A stretch of DNA of 64,000 nucleotides from Marinoscillum sp. 108 (GCF_902506655.1 NZ_LR734817.1:585667-649666); one strand, 5' to 3'; positions 42,280 through 55,625 are shown, numbered from the stretch's first letter. A program made the numbers and translations. The notes: a model not told the origin generated them from the sequence alone.

Positions 42280-42578
42280 TCTTCCTCTACAATGATGTAT
42301 AGATCCTCAGACTCTTTTTTCATCAGATACTTTTCGCGGGCCAGCTTTTCAAGCAGCTCCTTGTTATTGAGGAGTGCCTCACGATCATTTTTCACTTCCA
42401 CGATTTTGTGCTCATAAAACTCCTTTGCATTCTCTAACTCGGCTTGCTTATGCCCTAGTTTGATTTGAGTAATAATGTCGTTGGAATCAAAAAAAAGCAT
42501 CCAGATGAGGAAGAATAACGCAGATAAGAAATAGAAGTTCTTGAATATCCGGGGTACTTTTTCGTAGAAGCGCTTCAT
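42276..42578 (-). CDS. FtsB/DivIC-like septum formation initiator
   Basis: The protein has 100 residues. One membrane helix (about 15-33) is followed by a periplasmic coiled coil (about 35-85) with ELENAKEFYEHKIVEVKNDREA. The LEKLAREKYLMKKESEDLYII segment is the family signature near the C-terminus. It acts at the division site with FtsL/DivIB and FtsQ. I used the ATG at 42576-42578, because a longer frame would run into the terminator. Placement after eno is typical for FtsB-like genes. Confidence 0.85.
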   Translation of the reverse strand: MKRFYEKVPRIFKNFYFLSALFFLIWMLFFDSNDIITQIKLGHKQAELENAKEFYEHKIVEVKNDREALLNNKELLEKLAREKYLMKKESEDLYIIVEEE

Positions 42579-42594
42579 AGTTGGACTTAAAGAT

Positions 42595-42647
42595 AAAAAA
42601 AAGAGCTGAATTCCATCCTTCATAAAGAACGGCAGTTCAACTCTTTT
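42595..42647 (-). terminator. Terminator after eno
   Basis: Reading leftward, AAAAGAGTTGAA (42636-42647) pairs with TTCAGCTCTT (42601-42610, one G-U pair) across a loop of about 25 bases, then a run of T (plus-strand A-run 42595-42602). It separates eno from the FtsB-like gene. Confidence 0.72.
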
Positions 42648-42692
42648 AGTTTTTGAATGTCAGAAAGGGGCTCAAAGCCCACTCATCTCTGT

Positions 42693-45079
<2,387 letters not shown>

Positions 45080-45120
45080 GGCTTGCAAAAATAAGAAATT
45101 ATCGTTCACAAATCAGACAT

Positions 45121-45154
45121 AAAAAAAGGGATTAGGTCAACACCCAATCCCTTT
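45121..45154 (-). terminator. Terminator after rplQ
   Basis: Reading leftward, AAAGGGATT (45146-45154) pairs with AATCCCTTT (45125-45133) around a 12-base loop, followed by a T-run. It closes the ribosomal/rpoA unit before carA. By symmetry it could also work rightward. Confidence 0.88.
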
Positions 45155-45172
45155 TATATCTCTTAACTTAAG

Positions 45173-45772
45173 TTATTCACTTTTCTCTTTTTCTTCTGTG
45201 TCATCAGAAGCCTCGTTAGTAGGCTCTTCCTCAGTAGACTCAGCAGCAGCTTCCTCGATCACCTCTTCTGCTACCGCAGCTTCGGCCACCGGCTCCTCTA
45301 CCACCACTGCTTCTTCTACAGCTGCAGTTTCAGCAGACTCCCCACCTTTCTTACCACCTCTTCTTGATCTTCTGGTCTTAGCTTTTGCAGCATCAGAATC
45401 CTGAAGCAACAACTCATTGAAGTCTACCAGCTCCATCATACACATTTCTGCGTTATCACCCAGTCTGATACCGGTTTTGATGATTCTGGTGTATCCACCT
45501 GGTCTTGAAGAAATCTTCTCTGCGATAGGGCCGAAAAGCTCCTGTACAGATACTTTATCCTGCAGGTATGAAAAAGCAATCCTTCTGGAGTGAGTAGTAT
45601 CGGTCTTTGCTTTTGTGATCAAAGGCTCCACATACTTTCTCAAAGCTTTTGCTTTCGCTACAGTGGTGTTGATTCTCTTATGCAGAATCAAGGAAGAAGC
45701 CATATTCGACAACATCGCCTTTCTGTGAGATGCTGTTCTTCCAAGATGATTAAATTTCTTTCCGTGTCTCAT
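45173..45772 (-). CDS. rplQ: Ribosomal protein L17 with long acidic tail
   Basis: The protein has 199 residues. The L17 core is seen in [20 protein letters not shown] and [22 protein letters not shown] (about 1-120). A C-terminal extension of about 65 residues follows, rich in Glu, Ala and Val ([16 protein letters not shown]). Usual L17 is about 115-130 residues, though Bacteroidota often have tails. It is the last gene of the operon, overlapping rpoA by 1 base. Confidence 0.96.
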   Translation of the reverse strand: MRHGKKFNHLGRTASHRKAMLSNMASSLILHKRINTTVAKAKALRKYVEPLITKAKTDTTHSRRIAFSYLQDKVSVQELFGPIAEKISSRPGGYTRIIKTGIRLGDNAEMCMMELVDFNELLLQDSDAAKAKTRRSRRGGKKGGESAETAAVEEAVVVEEPVAEAAVAEEVIEEAAAESTEEEPTNEASDDTEEKEKSE

Positions 45773-46761
45773 TATTCTTCTTCCAATTTATATTTCGAAA
45801 GATCCATACCAAAAGTTAGTCCTTTGTCAGCCACAAGCTGCTCTAGTTCCGCCAGGGATTTCTTTCCGAAATTCCTAAACTTCATCATATCAGATATTTC
45901 AAGATTCACCAAATCTCCTAATGTTCTCACATCTGCAGCTTTCAAGCAATTGTATGCTCTTACTGACAGATCAAGGTCATTAAGTGATGTTTTCAACAAC
46001 TTCCTCATGTGAAGCAGCTCTTCATCAACCTGCTCAGGCTCTCCCTGCTCCTGAGATTCCAGGATCATGTTCTGATCAGAGAAAAGCATGAAGTGCTTAA
46101 TAAGAATATTAGCGGCACCTTTCAAAGCATTCTCTGGATGTATAGAACCATCGGTCTCAATATCAAGAATCAACTGCTCATAGTCAGTTTTCTGCTCTAC
46201 CCTTGTGTTCTCTACACTATACTTTACATTCTTAATAGGCGTAAAGATAGAGTCGATCGCAATGTATCCGAAGTTCTGATCAGCAGGTTTGTTATCATCA
46301 GCAGCTACATAGCCTCTTCCCTTTTCTACGCTGATTTCAATTTCAAACTGAGCTTTTTCGTCAAGATTACAAATCACCAAATCCGGGTTAAGGATTTCGA
46401 ATGAAGTGGTACCCTTAGCAATGTCTCCAGCAGTGAACTGTCTTGTATTAGAAACAGATACAGTGATTGTAGTATCAGCTACATCTGAGATTTTCTTAAA
46501 TCTTACCATTTTAAGATTCAGGATGATTTCGCTCACATCTTCCACTACCCCTTCGATAGTAGAAAACTCATGCAAAACTCCAGGTATCTTAATGGCGGTG
46601 ATCGCGTAACCCTCCAAAGATGAGAGAAGTATTCTTCTCAAGGCATTACCTACTGTAACGCCGTAGCCCTTTTCGAGAGGTTTGAAGGTGAACAAGCCGT
46701 GAAAATCATCGGCCTTCTCCATCACCACTTTCTCCGGCATTTGAAATGCTAGAATTGACAT
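45772..46761 (-). CDS. rpoA: RNA polymerase alpha subunit
   Basis: The protein has 329 residues. The N-terminal assembly domain has [20 protein letters not shown] and [14 protein letters not shown]. The C-terminal alpha-CTD has [20 protein letters not shown] and [13 protein letters not shown], which contact promoter DNA and regulators. It lies between rpsD and rplQ as in most bacteria. Confidence 0.98.
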   Translation of the reverse strand: MSILAFQMPEKVVMEKADDFHGLFTFKPLEKGYGVTVGNALRRILLSSLEGYAITAIKIPGVLHEFSTIEGVVEDVSEIILNLKMVRFKKISDVADTTITVSVSNTRQFTAGDIAKGTTSFEILNPDLVICNLDEKAQFEIEISVEKGRGYVAADDNKPADQNFGYIAIDSIFTPIKNVKYSVENTRVEQKTDYEQLILDIETDGSIHPENALKGAANILIKHFMLFSDQNMILESQEQGEPEQVDEELLHMRKLLKTSLNDLDLSVRAYNCLKAADVRTLGDLVNLEISDMMKFRNFGKKSLAELEQLVADKGLTFGMDLSKYKLEEE

Positions 46762-46788
46762 ATTCTTTTCTTTATTTATTGAAAAATC

Positions 46789-47391
46789 TTACTTAGAGTA
46801 CAATTCAACGATCAACTGCTCCTTGATGTTCTCTGGTATCTCTTCTCTGGTTGGAGAATTCAAAAACTTCCCTACCATGCCAGAGGCATCCCACTCCAGC
46901 CAAGAGTATCTTTTGGCATTGCCAGAAAGACTATCAGATATGGCTTCCAGTGATTTTGACTTCTCTCTTACTCCGATAAGATCACCTTCTTTCAGTGTGA
47001 ATGAAGGAATGTTTACGATATCACCATTCACGGTAATATGCTTATGACCTACTAGCTGACGAGCTGCTCTTCTTGTAGGAGCAATGCCCAATCTGAATAC
47101 TGTGTTATCCAAACGCGCCTCAAGGAGTTGCAAAAGGATCTCACCAGTAATTCCACTTTTACGTGAAGCTTTTTCGAAAATATTAGAGAATTGCTTCTCC
47201 AACACTCCGTAGGTATATTTTGCCTTCTGCTTTTCAGCAAGCTGAATTGCGTATTCAGACTGCTTTCTTCTTCTACCTCTACCGTGCTGTCCAGGAGGAT
47301 AGTTCTTCTTCTGCAAAGCCTTGCTGGCTCCGAAGATAGGTTCTCCGAACTTCCTAGATATTTTTGTTTTAGGCCCTGTATATCTTGCCAT
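46789..47391 (-). CDS. rpsD: Ribosomal protein S4
   Basis: The protein has 200 residues. [20 protein letters not shown] is the S4 start, and the S4 RNA-binding domain follows with [20 protein letters not shown]. It has no Cys in the N-terminal region, so it is the zinc-free form. S4 nucleates assembly of the small subunit and may control translation of this operon. Confidence 0.98.
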   Translation of the reverse strand: MARYTGPKTKISRKFGEPIFGASKALQKKNYPPGQHGRGRRRKQSEYAIQLAEKQKAKYTYGVLEKQFSNIFEKASRKSGITGEILLQLLEARLDNTVFRLGIAPTRRAARQLVGHKHITVNGDIVNIPSFTLKEGDLIGVREKSKSLEAISDSLSGNAKRYSWLEWDASGMVGKFLNSPTREEIPENIKEQLIVELYSK

Positions 47392-47413
47392 TTTATCCCA
47401 GTATTTTTAGCTA

Positions 47414-47806
47414 TTAAACTCTTCTTCTTTTCGGTGGACGACATCCGTTGTGAGGCATCGGCGTAACATCCTTAATGATAGTTACTTCAATACCACTGTT
47501 CTGGATGGTTCTGATTGCGGACTCTCTACCTGCACCTGGTCCCTTTACAAAGACCTCAACCTTCCTAAGTCCCTGCTCGTAAGCTTTAGCTGAACAGTCC
47601 TGGGCTGCAACCTGCGCCGCATATGGAGTGTTCTTCTTAGAACCTTTAAAACCCATTTTACCGGCCGAAGCCCAAGAGATCACTTGTCCCTGACCGTTGG
47701 TCAAAGAAATAATGATGTTGTTAAAAGTAGCCTGGATGTGGGCCTGACCCAATGCATCTACTGCTACTACTCTCTTTTTTGCCTTATCTTTTCTTTTCTG
47801 AGCCAT
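47414..47806 (-). CDS. rpsK: Ribosomal protein S11
   Basis: The protein has 130 residues. It carries [48 protein letters not shown] and the C-terminal [18 protein letters not shown] signature. It forms part of the platform near the 3' end of 16S rRNA. Confidence 0.98.
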   Translation of the reverse strand: MAQKRKDKAKKRVVAVDALGQAHIQATFNNIIISLTNGQGQVISWASAGKMGFKGSKKNTPYAAQVAAQDCSAKAYEQGLRKVEVFVKGPGAGRESAIRTIQNSGIEVTIIKDVTPMPHNGCRPPKRRRV

Positions 47807-47815
47807 GTCTATTGA

Positions 47816-48193
47816 TTACTTAACAGCCTTCTTCTTGTTAGCTACAGTTTTACGTTTACCTTTTCTTGTTCGGGCATTGTTTTTAGTCTTTTGACCCCTC
47901 ACAGGAAGACCTTTTCTATGCCTAAGTCCACGGTAGCATCCAATATCCAACAAGCGCTTAATGTTAAGCTGCACTTCTGATTTCAATACACCCTCCACTT
48001 TGAAATTTTCAGCAATGATCGTTCTGATGGCACCTGACTCATCATCGTTCCAATCCTGAACTTTCTTGTTTGGATCTACACCAGCCTCGGCCAAAATACC
48101 TTGTGCCGAACTCTTTCCGATTCCAAAAATATAGGTAAGAGCAATCTCACCTCTTTTATTGTCGGGTATATCAACTCCTGCAATTCTAGCCAT
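47816..48193 (-). CDS. rpsM: Ribosomal protein S13
   Basis: The protein has 125 residues. [20 protein letters not shown], the helix-two-turn-helix region and the C-terminal [20 protein letters not shown] are all typical. It makes bridges to the large subunit and contacts the P-site tRNA. Confidence 0.98.
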   Translation of the reverse strand: MARIAGVDIPDNKRGEIALTYIFGIGKSSAQGILAEAGVDPNKKVQDWNDDESGAIRTIIAENFKVEGVLKSEVQLNIKRLLDIGCYRGLRHRKGLPVRGQKTKNNARTRKGKRKTVANKKKAVK

Positions 48194-48196
48194 TTC

Positions 48197-48313
48197 TTAT
48201 CCTTGTCTTTGTTTAAACTTAGGGTTCTTCTTATTGATCACGTAAAGCTTTCCTTTTCTTCGGATCACTTTGCAATCAACGCTACGCTTCTTTATGGATG
48301 CTTTAACTTTCAT
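48197..48313 (-). CDS. rpmJ: Ribosomal protein L36
   Basis: I located this 38-residue gene by direct translation of the gap between infA and rpsM: ATG at 48311-48313, TAA at 48197-48199. The protein starts [20 protein letters not shown] and ends in PKFKQRQG, as in L36. It has a single Cys instead of the CCCH zinc set, so it is the zinc-independent (C-) form. Order infA-rpmJ-rpsM is the usual one. Confidence 0.96.
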   Translation of the reverse strand: MKVKASIKKRSVDCKVIRRKGKLYVINKKNPKFKQRQG

Positions 48314-48318
48314 AATTT

Positions 48319-48537
48319 CTATTTATAGCGATATACTATTCTTCCTTTAGTCAAATCGTATGGTGACATCTCAAGCTTCACCTTGTCTCCGGGTAAAATC
48401 TTGATATAGTTCATTCTCATCTTACCTGAAATATGTGCGATCAATTGATGGCCATTTTCAAGCTCTACTCTAAACATTGCATTTGATAATGCCTCAACAA
48501 TAGTACCGTCCTGCTCTATGGATGATTGCTTTGCCAT
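48319..48537 (-). CDS. infA: Translation initiation factor IF-1
   Basis: The protein has 72 residues, an S1-like OB fold with [40 protein letters not shown] and [13 protein letters not shown]. It binds the A site of the 30S subunit during initiation. It starts at the secY stop, overlapping by 1 base. Confidence 0.98.
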   Translation of the reverse strand: MAKQSSIEQDGTIVEALSNAMFRVELENGHQLIAHISGKMRMNYIKILPGDKVKLEMSPYDLTKGRIVYRYK

Positions 48538-49859
48538 TATGCTACTGCCGTATTTTGAGTTCGTCCTTTCACTCTACCTGACTTCATCATTCCTTCGTAA
48601 TGTCTCATCAAGAGATAGCTCTCTATTTGCTGCAAAGTATCAAGGATCACCCCTACCATAATCAACAGGGAGGTACCTCCATAAAATTGAGCAAAAGTAG
48701 TGCTCACACCTGCCATCATGGCAAAAGCCGGCAAGATAGCGATCACTGCAAGGAATACTGAACCCGGCAAAGTGATACGGGTCAATACATTATCTATAAA
48801 GTCTGAAGTCTGTTTACCTGGCTTAATACCCGGAACAAAACCTCCGTTTCTCTTCATGTCATCGGCTATCTGATTAGGATTAATCGTAATAGCTGTGTAG
48901 AAGAATGTAAACAATATGATCAAAGTGGCAAACAACAGGTTGTATTGCCAGGATTGAATATCTGAGAAAGTAGTACCAATGTACTGTGCAATGTCGCTAT
49001 CCTGACTCCATATACCTGCCAAAAGAGCTGGCAAAAACATCAGAGACTGAGCGAAAATGATTGGCATAACTCCTGATGAGTTCACCTTCAAAGGAATATA
49101 CTGACGCTGTCCGCCGTATACCTTGTTCCCCACCACTTGCTTGGCATACTGAACAGGAATCCTTCTGGTTGCCTGCACAAGTGCCACTGTAGCCATTACT
49201 ACCAGGAATAACGCAACCAATTCTAAGATAGAAAGCAGTGCTCCTGGCAATCCTTTTACTTCTACCACCTCATACCATAGAGATGCAGGAAGTCTTGATA
49301 TAATACCTATCATGATCAGCATGGAAATACCATTACCGATACCTTTGTCGGTGATTTTTTCACCCAACCACATACAAAAAATTGTACCGGCTGTAAGAAT
49401 CACCATTGAAGAGATTTGAAACAAAAACTGATTCTCTAAAACAATCGCTTCAGAAGGAATAGTTGCTGTTAAATATCCGATAGATTGTGCCAGACAGATA
49501 AATATGGTAAGGACTCTGGTAATTTGACTGATCTTCTTACGTCCACTATCTCCCTCTTTTTGAAGTTTCTGGAAATAAGGAACAGCCACAGTCATCAGCT
49601 GCAACACGATGGATGCAGAAATGTATGGCATAATACCCAATCCGAAAACTGAAGCTCTACTAAAAGCTCCTCCAAGGAAGGTGTTTAAGAGTCCAAAAAT
49701 ACCACCTGCATCACCAGTAAGTTGAGCAGGGTCCACACCAGGAAGAACCACAAAAGATCCTAATCGGAAAATAATTAAGAATCCAATAGTATTCAGAATT
49801 CTAATCCGCAGTTCCTCAATGGAAAAAATGTTCTTTATCGTCTGTATAAACTTCTTCAT
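48537..49859 (-). CDS. secY: Preprotein translocase subunit SecY
   Basis: The protein has 440 residues with ten membrane helices. Typical motifs are GVDPAQL (plug region), [31 protein letters not shown] (fifth cytosolic loop) and [13 protein letters not shown]. It forms the channel for Sec-dependent export, needed for the many signal peptides in this window. The position between rplO and infA is standard. Confidence 0.98.
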   Translation of the reverse strand: MKKFIQTIKNIFSIEELRIRILNTIGFLIIFRLGSFVVLPGVDPAQLTGDAGGIFGLLNTFLGGAFSRASVFGLGIMPYISASIVLQLMTVAVPYFQKLQKEGDSGRKKISQITRVLTIFICLAQSIGYLTATIPSEAIVLENQFLFQISSMVILTAGTIFCMWLGEKITDKGIGNGISMLIMIGIISRLPASLWYEVVEVKGLPGALLSILELVALFLVVMATVALVQATRRIPVQYAKQVVGNKVYGGQRQYIPLKVNSSGVMPIIFAQSLMFLPALLAGIWSQDSDIAQYIGTTFSDIQSWQYNLLFATLIILFTFFYTAITINPNQIADDMKRNGGFVPGIKPGKQTSDFIDNVLTRITLPGSVFLAVIAILPAFAMMAGVSTTFAQFYGGTSLLIMVGVILDTLQQIESYLLMRHYEGMMKSGRVKGRTQNTAVA

Positions 49860-49862
49860 CTA

Positions 49863-50312
49863 TTATTTTTCTACAGATGCAGTACCACCGGCCTTCTCAA
49901 TAGCTTCTTGAGCTGTTTTGGAAAACTTATGGGCCTTAACCGTCAATTTAGCTTTCAACTCACCTCTTCCCAACACTTTAATTTTATCGCTCTTTTGAGC
50001 CAATCCGTTCTCTCTAAGTATTTCAGGAGTGATCTCGGTCAACTTCTTTGCTTCACTAAGTGCCTGCAAATCATCCAGATTGAGCGGCTTCATTACGATC
50101 TTGTTGTTATTCTTAAAGCCAAACTTAGGCACTCGTCTTTGAAGTGGCATCTGACCACCTTCAAAACCGATTTTTCGAGAATAACCCGAACGAGATTGAG
50201 CTCCTTTGTGACCCCTGGTAGCAGTACCACCTTTTCCAGAACCCTGGCCCCTTGCAATCTTCTTTCTATTTTTAGTAGCCCCACTAGCAGGCTTAAGTGA
50301 TTCTAATTTCAT
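49863..50312 (-). CDS. rplO: Ribosomal protein L15
   Basis: The protein has 149 residues. The Gly/Arg-rich start (KKIARGQGSGKGGTATRGHK) and GFEGGQMPLQRRVPKFGF are the L15 signature, and the C-terminal KVLGRGELKAKLTVKAHKFS follows. It binds 23S rRNA late in assembly. Confidence 0.97.
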   Translation of the reverse strand: MKLESLKPASGATKNRKKIARGQGSGKGGTATRGHKGAQSRSGYSRKIGFEGGQMPLQRRVPKFGFKNNNKIVMKPLNLDDLQALSEAKKLTEITPEILRENGLAQKSDKIKVLGRGELKAKLTVKAHKFSKTAQEAIEKAGGTASVEK

Positions 50313-50313
50313 C

Positions 50314-50493
50314 TTAAAGCTCTTTTACTTCGATTAAATGCTGAACCTTATTTATCATACCAGAAATCTGTGGAGTCAATTCCTTCTCTACACTTCTGTT
50401 GATTTTGCCTAAACCCAAAGCCTGGATAGTCCTCTTCTGACGTTGTGGACGCTTCACAATACTTCTGGTCTGTGTAATTATTACTTTAGCCAT
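50314..50493 (-). CDS. rpmD: Ribosomal protein L30
   Basis: I found this 59-residue gene by translating the gap between rpsE and rplO: ATG at 50491-50493, TAA at 50314-50316. It starts [20 protein letters not shown], continues [20 protein letters not shown] and ends in [10 protein letters not shown], the L30 ferredoxin-like fold. Gaps to both neighbours are 1-4 bases. Confidence 0.97.
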   Translation of the reverse strand: MAKVIITQTRSIVKRPQRQKRTIQALGLGKINRSVEKELTPQISGMINKVQHLIEVKEL

Positions 50494-50497
50494 TTTC

Positions 50498-51016
50498 TTA
50501 ACCGTTAAAGACTTTATCTAACGTAACTCCTCTTTGTTTTGCTACTGCATAAGGATCTCTCATCCTGTTCAAGGCATCAAATGTAGCCTTTACCACGTTG
50601 TGTGGGTTAGATGACCCTTTGGACTTAGCCAATACATCATGGATCCCAGCACTCTCCAAAACAGCACGCATCGCACCACCAGCAATTACTCCTGTACCAG
50701 GAGCTGCAGGCTTAAGTAATACCAAACCGCCACCGAATTTACCAATAGCTTCGTGAGGTACTGTGGTTTTAAACAAAGGAACCCTTACGAGATTTTTCTT
50801 TGCATCGTCCACTCCTTTTGTAATGGCGTCAGTCACCTCGTTTGCTTTACCAAGACCGTATCCCACTACACCACTACCATCACCTACAACTACGATTGCT
50901 GAAAAGCTGAATCTTCGACCACCTTTTACAACCTTAGCTACTCGCTTGATAGCAACCACCTTCTCTTTAAGGTCGATTTCGCTGGCTTTTACTGCTTTTA
51001 TATTACTTTGTGACAT
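50498..51016 (-). CDS. rpsE: Ribosomal protein S5
   Basis: The protein has 172 residues. The S5 pattern is present: [19 protein letters not shown] and [20 protein letters not shown], then [21 protein letters not shown]5 is important for decoding accuracy and mRNA helicase activity. Confidence 0.98.
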   Translation of the reverse strand: MSQSNIKAVKASEIDLKEKVVAIKRVAKVVKGGRRFSFSAIVVVGDGSGVVGYGLGKANEVTDAITKGVDDAKKNLVRVPLFKTTVPHEAIGKFGGGLVLLKPAAPGTGVIAGGAMRAVLESAGIHDVLAKSKGSSNPHNVVKATFDALNRMRDPYAVAKQRGVTLDKVFNG

Positions 51017-51024
51017 AATCTTAT

Positions 51025-51372
51025 TTAAAATTTAAGCCCACCTTCACGTGCTCCTTCGGCAAACGCCTTCACTTTACCATGGTATGGGTAACCGTTTCTG
51101 TCGAAGATTACACTCTGAATGCCAGCAGCACTTGCCTTCTCAGCGAGCTTCTTTCCAACCTCTTTGGATACCTCTACGTTAATTTGCTCTTTGCCCAGTT
51201 CAAGAGATGATGCGTAGGCCAATGTAACCCCTTTCACATCGTCAATGATCTGACCATAAATAGCCTTGTTGCTTCTGAAGACAGACACCCTTGGTCTGGT
51301 GCCAGTACCGCTGATTTTCCTACGGATACCGAGCTTAATTCTCTTTCTTCTCTCTAGTTTAGTTACGGCCAT
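51025..51372 (-). CDS. rplR: Ribosomal protein L18
   Basis: The protein has 115 residues. [20 protein letters not shown] at the start and [20 protein letters not shown] at the end match L18, which binds 5S rRNA. Confidence 0.98.
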   Translation of the reverse strand: MAVTKLERRKRIKLGIRRKISGTGTRPRVSVFRSNKAIYGQIIDDVKGVTLAYASSLELGKEQINVEVSKEVGKKLAEKASAAGIQSVIFDRNGYPYHGKVKAFAEGAREGGLKF

Positions 51373-51380
51373 CTTATTTA

Positions 51381-51932
51381 TTATTTAGAAGCGGTTTTAC
51401 CAGCTTTTCTTCTTACTATTTCACCAACAAACCTGATACCTTTTCCTTTGTAAGGCTCTACCTTTCTTAAGGATTTGATCTTTGCAGCTACCTGACCAAC
51501 CAATTGCTTATCAATACCCTCTACCGTTACCTTAGGGTTTTGACCCTTAGCAGTTTCAGCTCCTACGTTGATTTCACCTGGTACGGCAAGGAAAATATTA
51601 TGTGAATAACCAAGGTTCAATTCAAGAATATTATCTTGTACTGCGGCTTTATACCCTACACCCACAAGTTCCAACTCTCTCTTATAACCTTCAGATACAC
51701 CCACCACCATGTTGTTGATTAGTGATCTGTAAAGTCCGTGCATAGCTTTATGACGCTTCTGCTCAGTAGGTCTTTCTACAGTTAATGTATCTCCTTCAAT
51801 ATTCACCTTCATATCCGGGTGAATTTCTTGCTTCAACTCTCCCTTAGGACCTTTCACTGTTACCACGGTTTTATCCACGGTAATGCTGATTCCTGCAGGT
51901 ATTGAAATGGGTGCTTTGCCTATCCTTGACAT
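51381..51932 (-). CDS. rplF: Ribosomal protein L6
   Basis: The protein has 183 residues, two similar RNA-binding domains starting with [17 protein letters not shown] and ending in [20 protein letters not shown]. It sits near the factor-binding site of the large subunit. Confidence 0.98.
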   Translation of the reverse strand: MSRIGKAPISIPAGISITVDKTVVTVKGPKGELKQEIHPDMKVNIEGDTLTVERPTEQKRHKAMHGLYRSLINNMVVGVSEGYKRELELVGVGYKAAVQDNILELNLGYSHNIFLAVPGEINVGAETAKGQNPKVTVEGIDKQLVGQVAAKIKSLRKVEPYKGKGIRFVGEIVRRKAGKTASK

Positions 51933-51946
51933 TTTAAATCAATTTT

Positions 51947-52345
51947 TTAATATACGTAACACAGCACTTCGCCTCCGACATGCTCTTTTCTGGCTTCTTT
52001 ATCTGAAAGCACACCTTTTGAAGTAGACAAAATGGCTATTCCCAGGCCATTTAGTACTCTTGGAAGGTTTTCTGCATCAGCATATTTTCTTAAACCAGGC
52101 TTACTTATCCTTTCCAGGCTAGTAATTGCAGACTGTTTAGTCTGAGGGTTATATTTCAAAGCGATCTTGATGATCCCTTGCTTATCATCATCCTCAAACT
52201 TGTAGTTCTGGATGAACCCTTTCTCGTGCAAAACCTTTGTTACTTCCTTCTTCAAATTAGAAGCAGGTATCACTAAAATGCGATGGTTTGCTTTTATCGC
52301 ATTTCTGATCCTTGTTAAGTAATCTGCAATCGGATCTGTTACCAT
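51947..52345 (-). CDS. rpsH: Ribosomal protein S8
   Basis: The protein has 132 residues from ATG 52345. I rejected a longer frame to 52384 because S8 proteins begin at [16 protein letters not shown]. The C-terminal [20 protein letters not shown] is the S8 signature. S8 binds 16S rRNA and is a repressor of such operons in other bacteria. Confidence 0.97.
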   Translation of the reverse strand: MVTDPIADYLTRIRNAIKANHRILVIPASNLKKEVTKVLHEKGFIQNYKFEDDDKQGIIKIALKYNPQTKQSAITSLERISKPGLRKYADAENLPRVLNGLGIAILSTSKGVLSDKEARKEHVGGEVLCYVY

Positions 52346-52430
52346 TATCTTTATACAATTAAATACCCCGAAAACGGGGTGCAAAATTAAATGAATATTT
52401 TTAAAAATCTAAGCTAAGATGAAATAAAGA

Positions 52431-52700
52431 TTACCAGCTAGCTTTTGTCACTCCAGGGATCTTGCCATCATTGGCCATTTCTCTGAAGGTAACCCTGGAA
52501 ATACCAAACTTCCTCATGTAACCTTTAGGTCTTCCGGTAAGCTTACATCTGTTGTGTAATCTTACTTTAGACGAGTTTCTTGGAAGTTTATCCAATGCTT
52601 CATAATCACCAGCTTCTTTCAAAGCTGCACGCTTATTTGCATATCGAGCTACTAGCTTCTCTCTTTTTCTTTCTCTTGCTTTTATCGATTCTTTAGCCAT
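52431..52700 (-). CDS. rpsN: Ribosomal protein S14 (zinc-free form)
   Basis: The protein has 89 residues. It starts [20 protein letters not shown] and ends in the S14 signature [19 protein letters not shown]. The long form without the CxxC...CxxC zinc ribbon is the zinc-independent type. Confidence 0.97.
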   Translation of the reverse strand: MAKESIKARERKREKLVARYANKRAALKEAGDYEALDKLPRNSSKVRLHNRCKLTGRPKGYMRKFGISRVTFREMANDGKIPGVTKASW

Positions 52701-52705
52701 GTCTT

Positions 52706-53260
52706 TTATTTTTTACCCGCTACAAACGGCATTCCGAATGCTTTGAGTAGTGCTAAACTTTCTTCATCAGTTTCTGCGGTGGTCACAAACGTGATGTCCA
52801 TACCGGTGATTCTGTTAATCTTATCAATACTGATCTCAGGGAAGATGATCTGCTCTTCGATACCAAGGCTATAATTACCGTGGCCATCAAATCCCTTTTG
52901 CTTAATGCCTTTGAAGTCACGAACACGTGGCAAAGCCACTGTCATGAGTCTGTCAAGAAACTCATACATTTTGTCTCCTCTTAGGGTGACACGAGCTCCG
53001 ATAGGCATACCTTCTCTCAACTTAAAGTTCGAGATAGAAAGTTTGGCAACAGTAGGTACCGCTTTCTGTCCTGTGATGGTGGTTAGTTCTTCAACCCCCA
53101 CATCCACAAGCTTTTTATCAGCAACAGCGGCTCCAATTCCTTTATTCACAGAGATTTTAACAAGCTTAGGTACTTGCATCACTGACTTGTATTGAAACTT
53201 TTCTTTCAATGCAGGTGCAATCTCTTGGATATACTTTTCTTTTAATCTAGGTCTAGCCAT
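52706..53260 (-). CDS. rplE: Ribosomal protein L5
   Basis: The protein has 184 residues from ATG 53260, [21 protein letters not shown] longer frame to 53308 would lie further inside rplX. The motifs [28 protein letters not shown] and [20 protein letters not shown] match L5, which binds 5S rRNA and P-site tRNA. It overlaps rplX by 8 bases. Confidence 0.97.
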   Translation of the reverse strand: MARPRLKEKYIQEIAPALKEKFQYKSVMQVPKLVKISVNKGIGAAVADKKLVDVGVEELTTITGQKAVPTVAKLSISNFKLREGMPIGARVTLRGDKMYEFLDRLMTVALPRVRDFKGIKQKGFDGHGNYSLGIEEQIIFPEISIDKINRITGMDITFVTTAETDEESLALLKAFGMPFVAGKK

Positions 53261-53597
53261 TAGTGATAAATTCTCCTGTTTTTTTAGAATATCTCTGCAA
53301 TTTTCCACTCTCGTTGAGCTTCCTGCCAGATCGAGTAGCCTCTCCAGTAGCAGGATCTACTACCATCAGATTACTCATGTGCACTGGAGCCTCAGTTTGC
53401 TCTCTTCCACCCTCAGGAGAAGTAGCAGAAGGCTTCTTGTGCTTGGTCACGATGTTGACACCTTCAACTATCGCTCTGTATTTTTCTGATATGACCTCCA
53501 GGACCTTACCAGTTTTATCCTTATCGTTTCCAGCCAATACCTTTACGGTATCGCCCTTTCTGATGTGAAACTTATTTGCTTTGTGGTTATTCATCAT
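53253..53597 (-). CDS. rplX: Ribosomal protein L24
   Basis: The protein has 114 residues. The KOW motif is at [20 protein letters not shown], and [15 protein letters not shown] follows. It starts at the rplN stop (1-base overlap) with two adjacent Met codons. L24 is an assembly initiator of the large subunit. Confidence 0.97.
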   Translation of the reverse strand: MMNNHKANKFHIRKGDTVKVLAGNDKDKTGKVLEVISEKYRAIVEGVNIVTKHKKPSATSPEGGREQTEAPVHMSNLMVVDPATGEATRSGRKLNESGKLQRYSKKTGEFITNG

Positions 53598-53965
53598 TAA
53601 AGTACTTCAGGTGCTAATGACACAATTCTCATGTACTGACGCTCTCTCAACTCTCTAGCCACAGGGCCGAAGATACGGGTACCTCTAGGCTCATTGTTGG
53701 CATTGAGAAGAACTGCAGCATTATCTTCAAAACGGATATAAGATCCGTCTTTTCTTCTTACCTCTTTTTTGGTTCGAACGATCACAGCTTTAGAAACTGT
53801 TCCTTTCTTTAAACTACTGGAAGAGATCGCTGATTTTACAGTCACAACAATAGTGTCTCCCACTGAGGCGTAACGTTTCCCCGTGCCTCCTAAAACTCTG
53901 ATACAAAGTACTTCCTTTGCACCACTGTTATCTGCTACATTTAGCCTTGATTCCTGCTGTATCAT
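53597..53965 (-). CDS. rplN: Ribosomal protein L14
   Basis: The protein has 122 residues. [20 protein letters not shown] and the C-terminal [20 protein letters not shown] are the L14 signatures. It lies at the subunit interface. Confidence 0.98.
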   Translation of the reverse strand: MIQQESRLNVADNSGAKEVLCIRVLGGTGKRYASVGDTIVVTVKSAISSSSLKKGTVSKAVIVRTKKEVRRKDGSYIRFEDNAAVLLNANNEPRGTRIFGPVARELRERQYMRIVSLAPEVL

Positions 53966-53966
53966 T

Positions 53967-54221
53967 TTACTTAGCTCGTTCGAGTATTTCTACTAATCTC
54001 CACCTTTTGTTCTTGCTCAGCGGACGAGTTTCCATGATGCGTACGGTATCACCGATATTGCAATCATTGTTCTCATCATGCGCAGAAAATTTTGTCGTTT
54101 TTCGGATAAACTTACCGTAGATAGGATGCTTTACCTTTCTATCCACTTTGATGGTAATGGTCTTCTGCATTTTATTGCTAACCACTTGTCCGACACGCTC
54201 TTTTCGCAAATTTCTTTCCAT
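53967..54221 (-). CDS. rpsQ: Ribosomal protein S17
   Basis: The protein has 84 residues, an OB-fold with [20 protein letters not shown] and [20 protein letters not shown]. It is a primary 16S rRNA binder. Confidence 0.98.
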   Translation of the reverse strand: MERNLRKERVGQVVSNKMQKTITIKVDRKVKHPIYGKFIRKTTKFSAHDENNDCNIGDTVRIMETRPLSKNKRWRLVEILERAK

Positions 54222-54228
54222 CGATGCG

Positions 54229-54423
54229 TTATTTACTTATTTCTTTGGCTGTTATTTCTGTTTGAATCCTTGCCACCAGCTTTCTGCTTTCTCTGATCTT
54301 CATAGGATTCTCGATCGGCGTGATGCTGTGAGCAAATTTCAATTTGCCATAATTATCTTTCTCAGCAACGAGCTTATTTTTAAGCTCATCCAGGCTCAAA
54401 CCTCTTAGTTCTGAATTTTTCAT
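54229..54423 (-). CDS. rpmC: Ribosomal protein L29
   Basis: The protein has 64 residues, two helices starting [20 protein letters not shown] and later [20 protein letters not shown]. It lies near the peptide exit. It overlaps rplP by 4 bases. Confidence 0.97.
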   Translation of the reverse strand: MKNSELRGLSLDELKNKLVAEKDNYGKLKFAHSITPIENPMKIRESRKLVARIQTEITAKEISK

Positions 54424-54842
54424 TCTCCAGTATAGTCTCTTCTTACAACAAATTTAGTTTTGATCGGAAGCTTCTGCTGTGCCAATCTCAACGCTTCTTT
54501 CGCCAGCTCAGTAGATATACCTGATGCTTCGAATATGATGGTACCTGGCTTAACTACAGCTACCCAATATTCCGGTGCTCCTTTACCTTTACCCATCCTC
54601 ACCTCTGCAGGCTTTTTGGTGATCGGCTTGTCTGGAAAAATCCTGATCCAAACCTGACCTTCTCTCTTCATCGCTCTAGTAACCGCGATACGTGAAGCCT
54701 CAATCTGTCTGGAGGTAATCCATCCGGCTTCCATTGATTTTATTCCGAAGTTTCCGAAAGACAATCTATGACCTCTCTGAGCTATACCTTTAACCCGGCC
54801 CTTCTGCTTTTTTCTAAATTTGGTTCTCTTTGGCTGTAACAT
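54420..54842 (-). CDS. rplP: Ribosomal protein L16
   Basis: The protein has 140 residues. [30 protein letters not shown]-like sequence and [20 protein letters not shown] are L16 signatures. It organises the A-site region of 23S rRNA. Confidence 0.98.
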   Translation of the reverse strand: MLQPKRTKFRKKQKGRVKGIAQRGHRLSFGNFGIKSMEAGWITSRQIEASRIAVTRAMKREGQVWIRIFPDKPITKKPAEVRMGKGKGAPEYWVAVVKPGTIIFEASGISTELAKEALRLAQQKLPIKTKFVVRRDYTGE

Positions 54843-54863
54843 TTCTACTTAGCGTTTATGAGA

Positions 54864-55625
54864 TTATTTGCGATCACGTCTCCTCTTAGGGCCTTCATTG
54901 GCTCCACCTCTTCTTCTTCTTGGTCCTCCTGGCTGTCCCGGTGCGTTGCTATTGCCACCACCTGTACTTGCCTGGCCTACATTTGGAGAAAGGTCTCTCT
55001 TACCGAATACTTCTCCTTTGAAGATCCATACTTTTATACCGATTTTACCGTATACAGTAGCTGCTTCAGAGATCGCATAGTCAATATCAGCTCTAAGTGT
55101 ATGCAAAGGAATTCTACCTTCTTTATACTGCTCAGAACGTGCCATCTCAGCTCCACCAAGACGACCAGACACCTTTACTTTAATTCCCTGAGCTCCTACT
55201 CGCATTGCAGAGGCTATAGCCTGCTTCATCGCTCTTCTGTAAGAAATTCTCGCCTGTAACTGCTGAGCAATTGACTCACCCACCAACTTGGCATCCAACT
55301 CAGGTCTTTTGATTTCAAAAATATTGATCTGAAGGTCTTTCCCAGTCAGCTTCTTGAGCTCTTCTTTGATTTTGTCCACTTCAGATCCACCTTTACCAAT
55401 CACCACGCCCGGACGAGCAGTGTGTACAGTAAGAGTAATTCTTTTAAGCGTACGCTCAATAATGACTTTAGAAATACCACCCTTAGGAATACGCGCACTG
55501 ATGTACTCTCTGATTTTGTGGTCTTCAACGATTTTATCGGAAAAATCTTTGCCGCCAAACCACGCAGAATCCCATCCTTTAACGATTCCTAATCTGAATC
55601 CAACTGGATTTACCTTCTGTCCCAT
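54864..55625 (-). CDS. rpsC: Ribosomal protein S3 with Gly/Arg-rich tail
   Basis: The protein has 253 residues. It has the KH domain ([19 protein letters not shown]) and the S3 C-domain ([20 protein letters not shown]). The last 40 residues are a low-complexity, basic Gly/Pro/Arg tail ([20 protein letters not shown]), longer than in most bacteria. It has mRNA-entry and helicase roles. Confidence 0.97.
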   Translation of the reverse strand: MGQKVNPVGFRLGIVKGWDSAWFGGKDFSDKIVEDHKIREYISARIPKGGISKVIIERTLKRITLTVHTARPGVVIGKGGSEVDKIKEELKKLTGKDLQINIFEIKRPELDAKLVGESIAQQLQARISYRRAMKQAIASAMRVGAQGIKVKVSGRLGGAEMARSEQYKEGRIPLHTLRADIDYAISEAATVYGKIGIKVWIFKGEVFGKRDLSPNVGQASTGGGNSNAPGQPGGPRRRRGGANEGPKRRRDRK

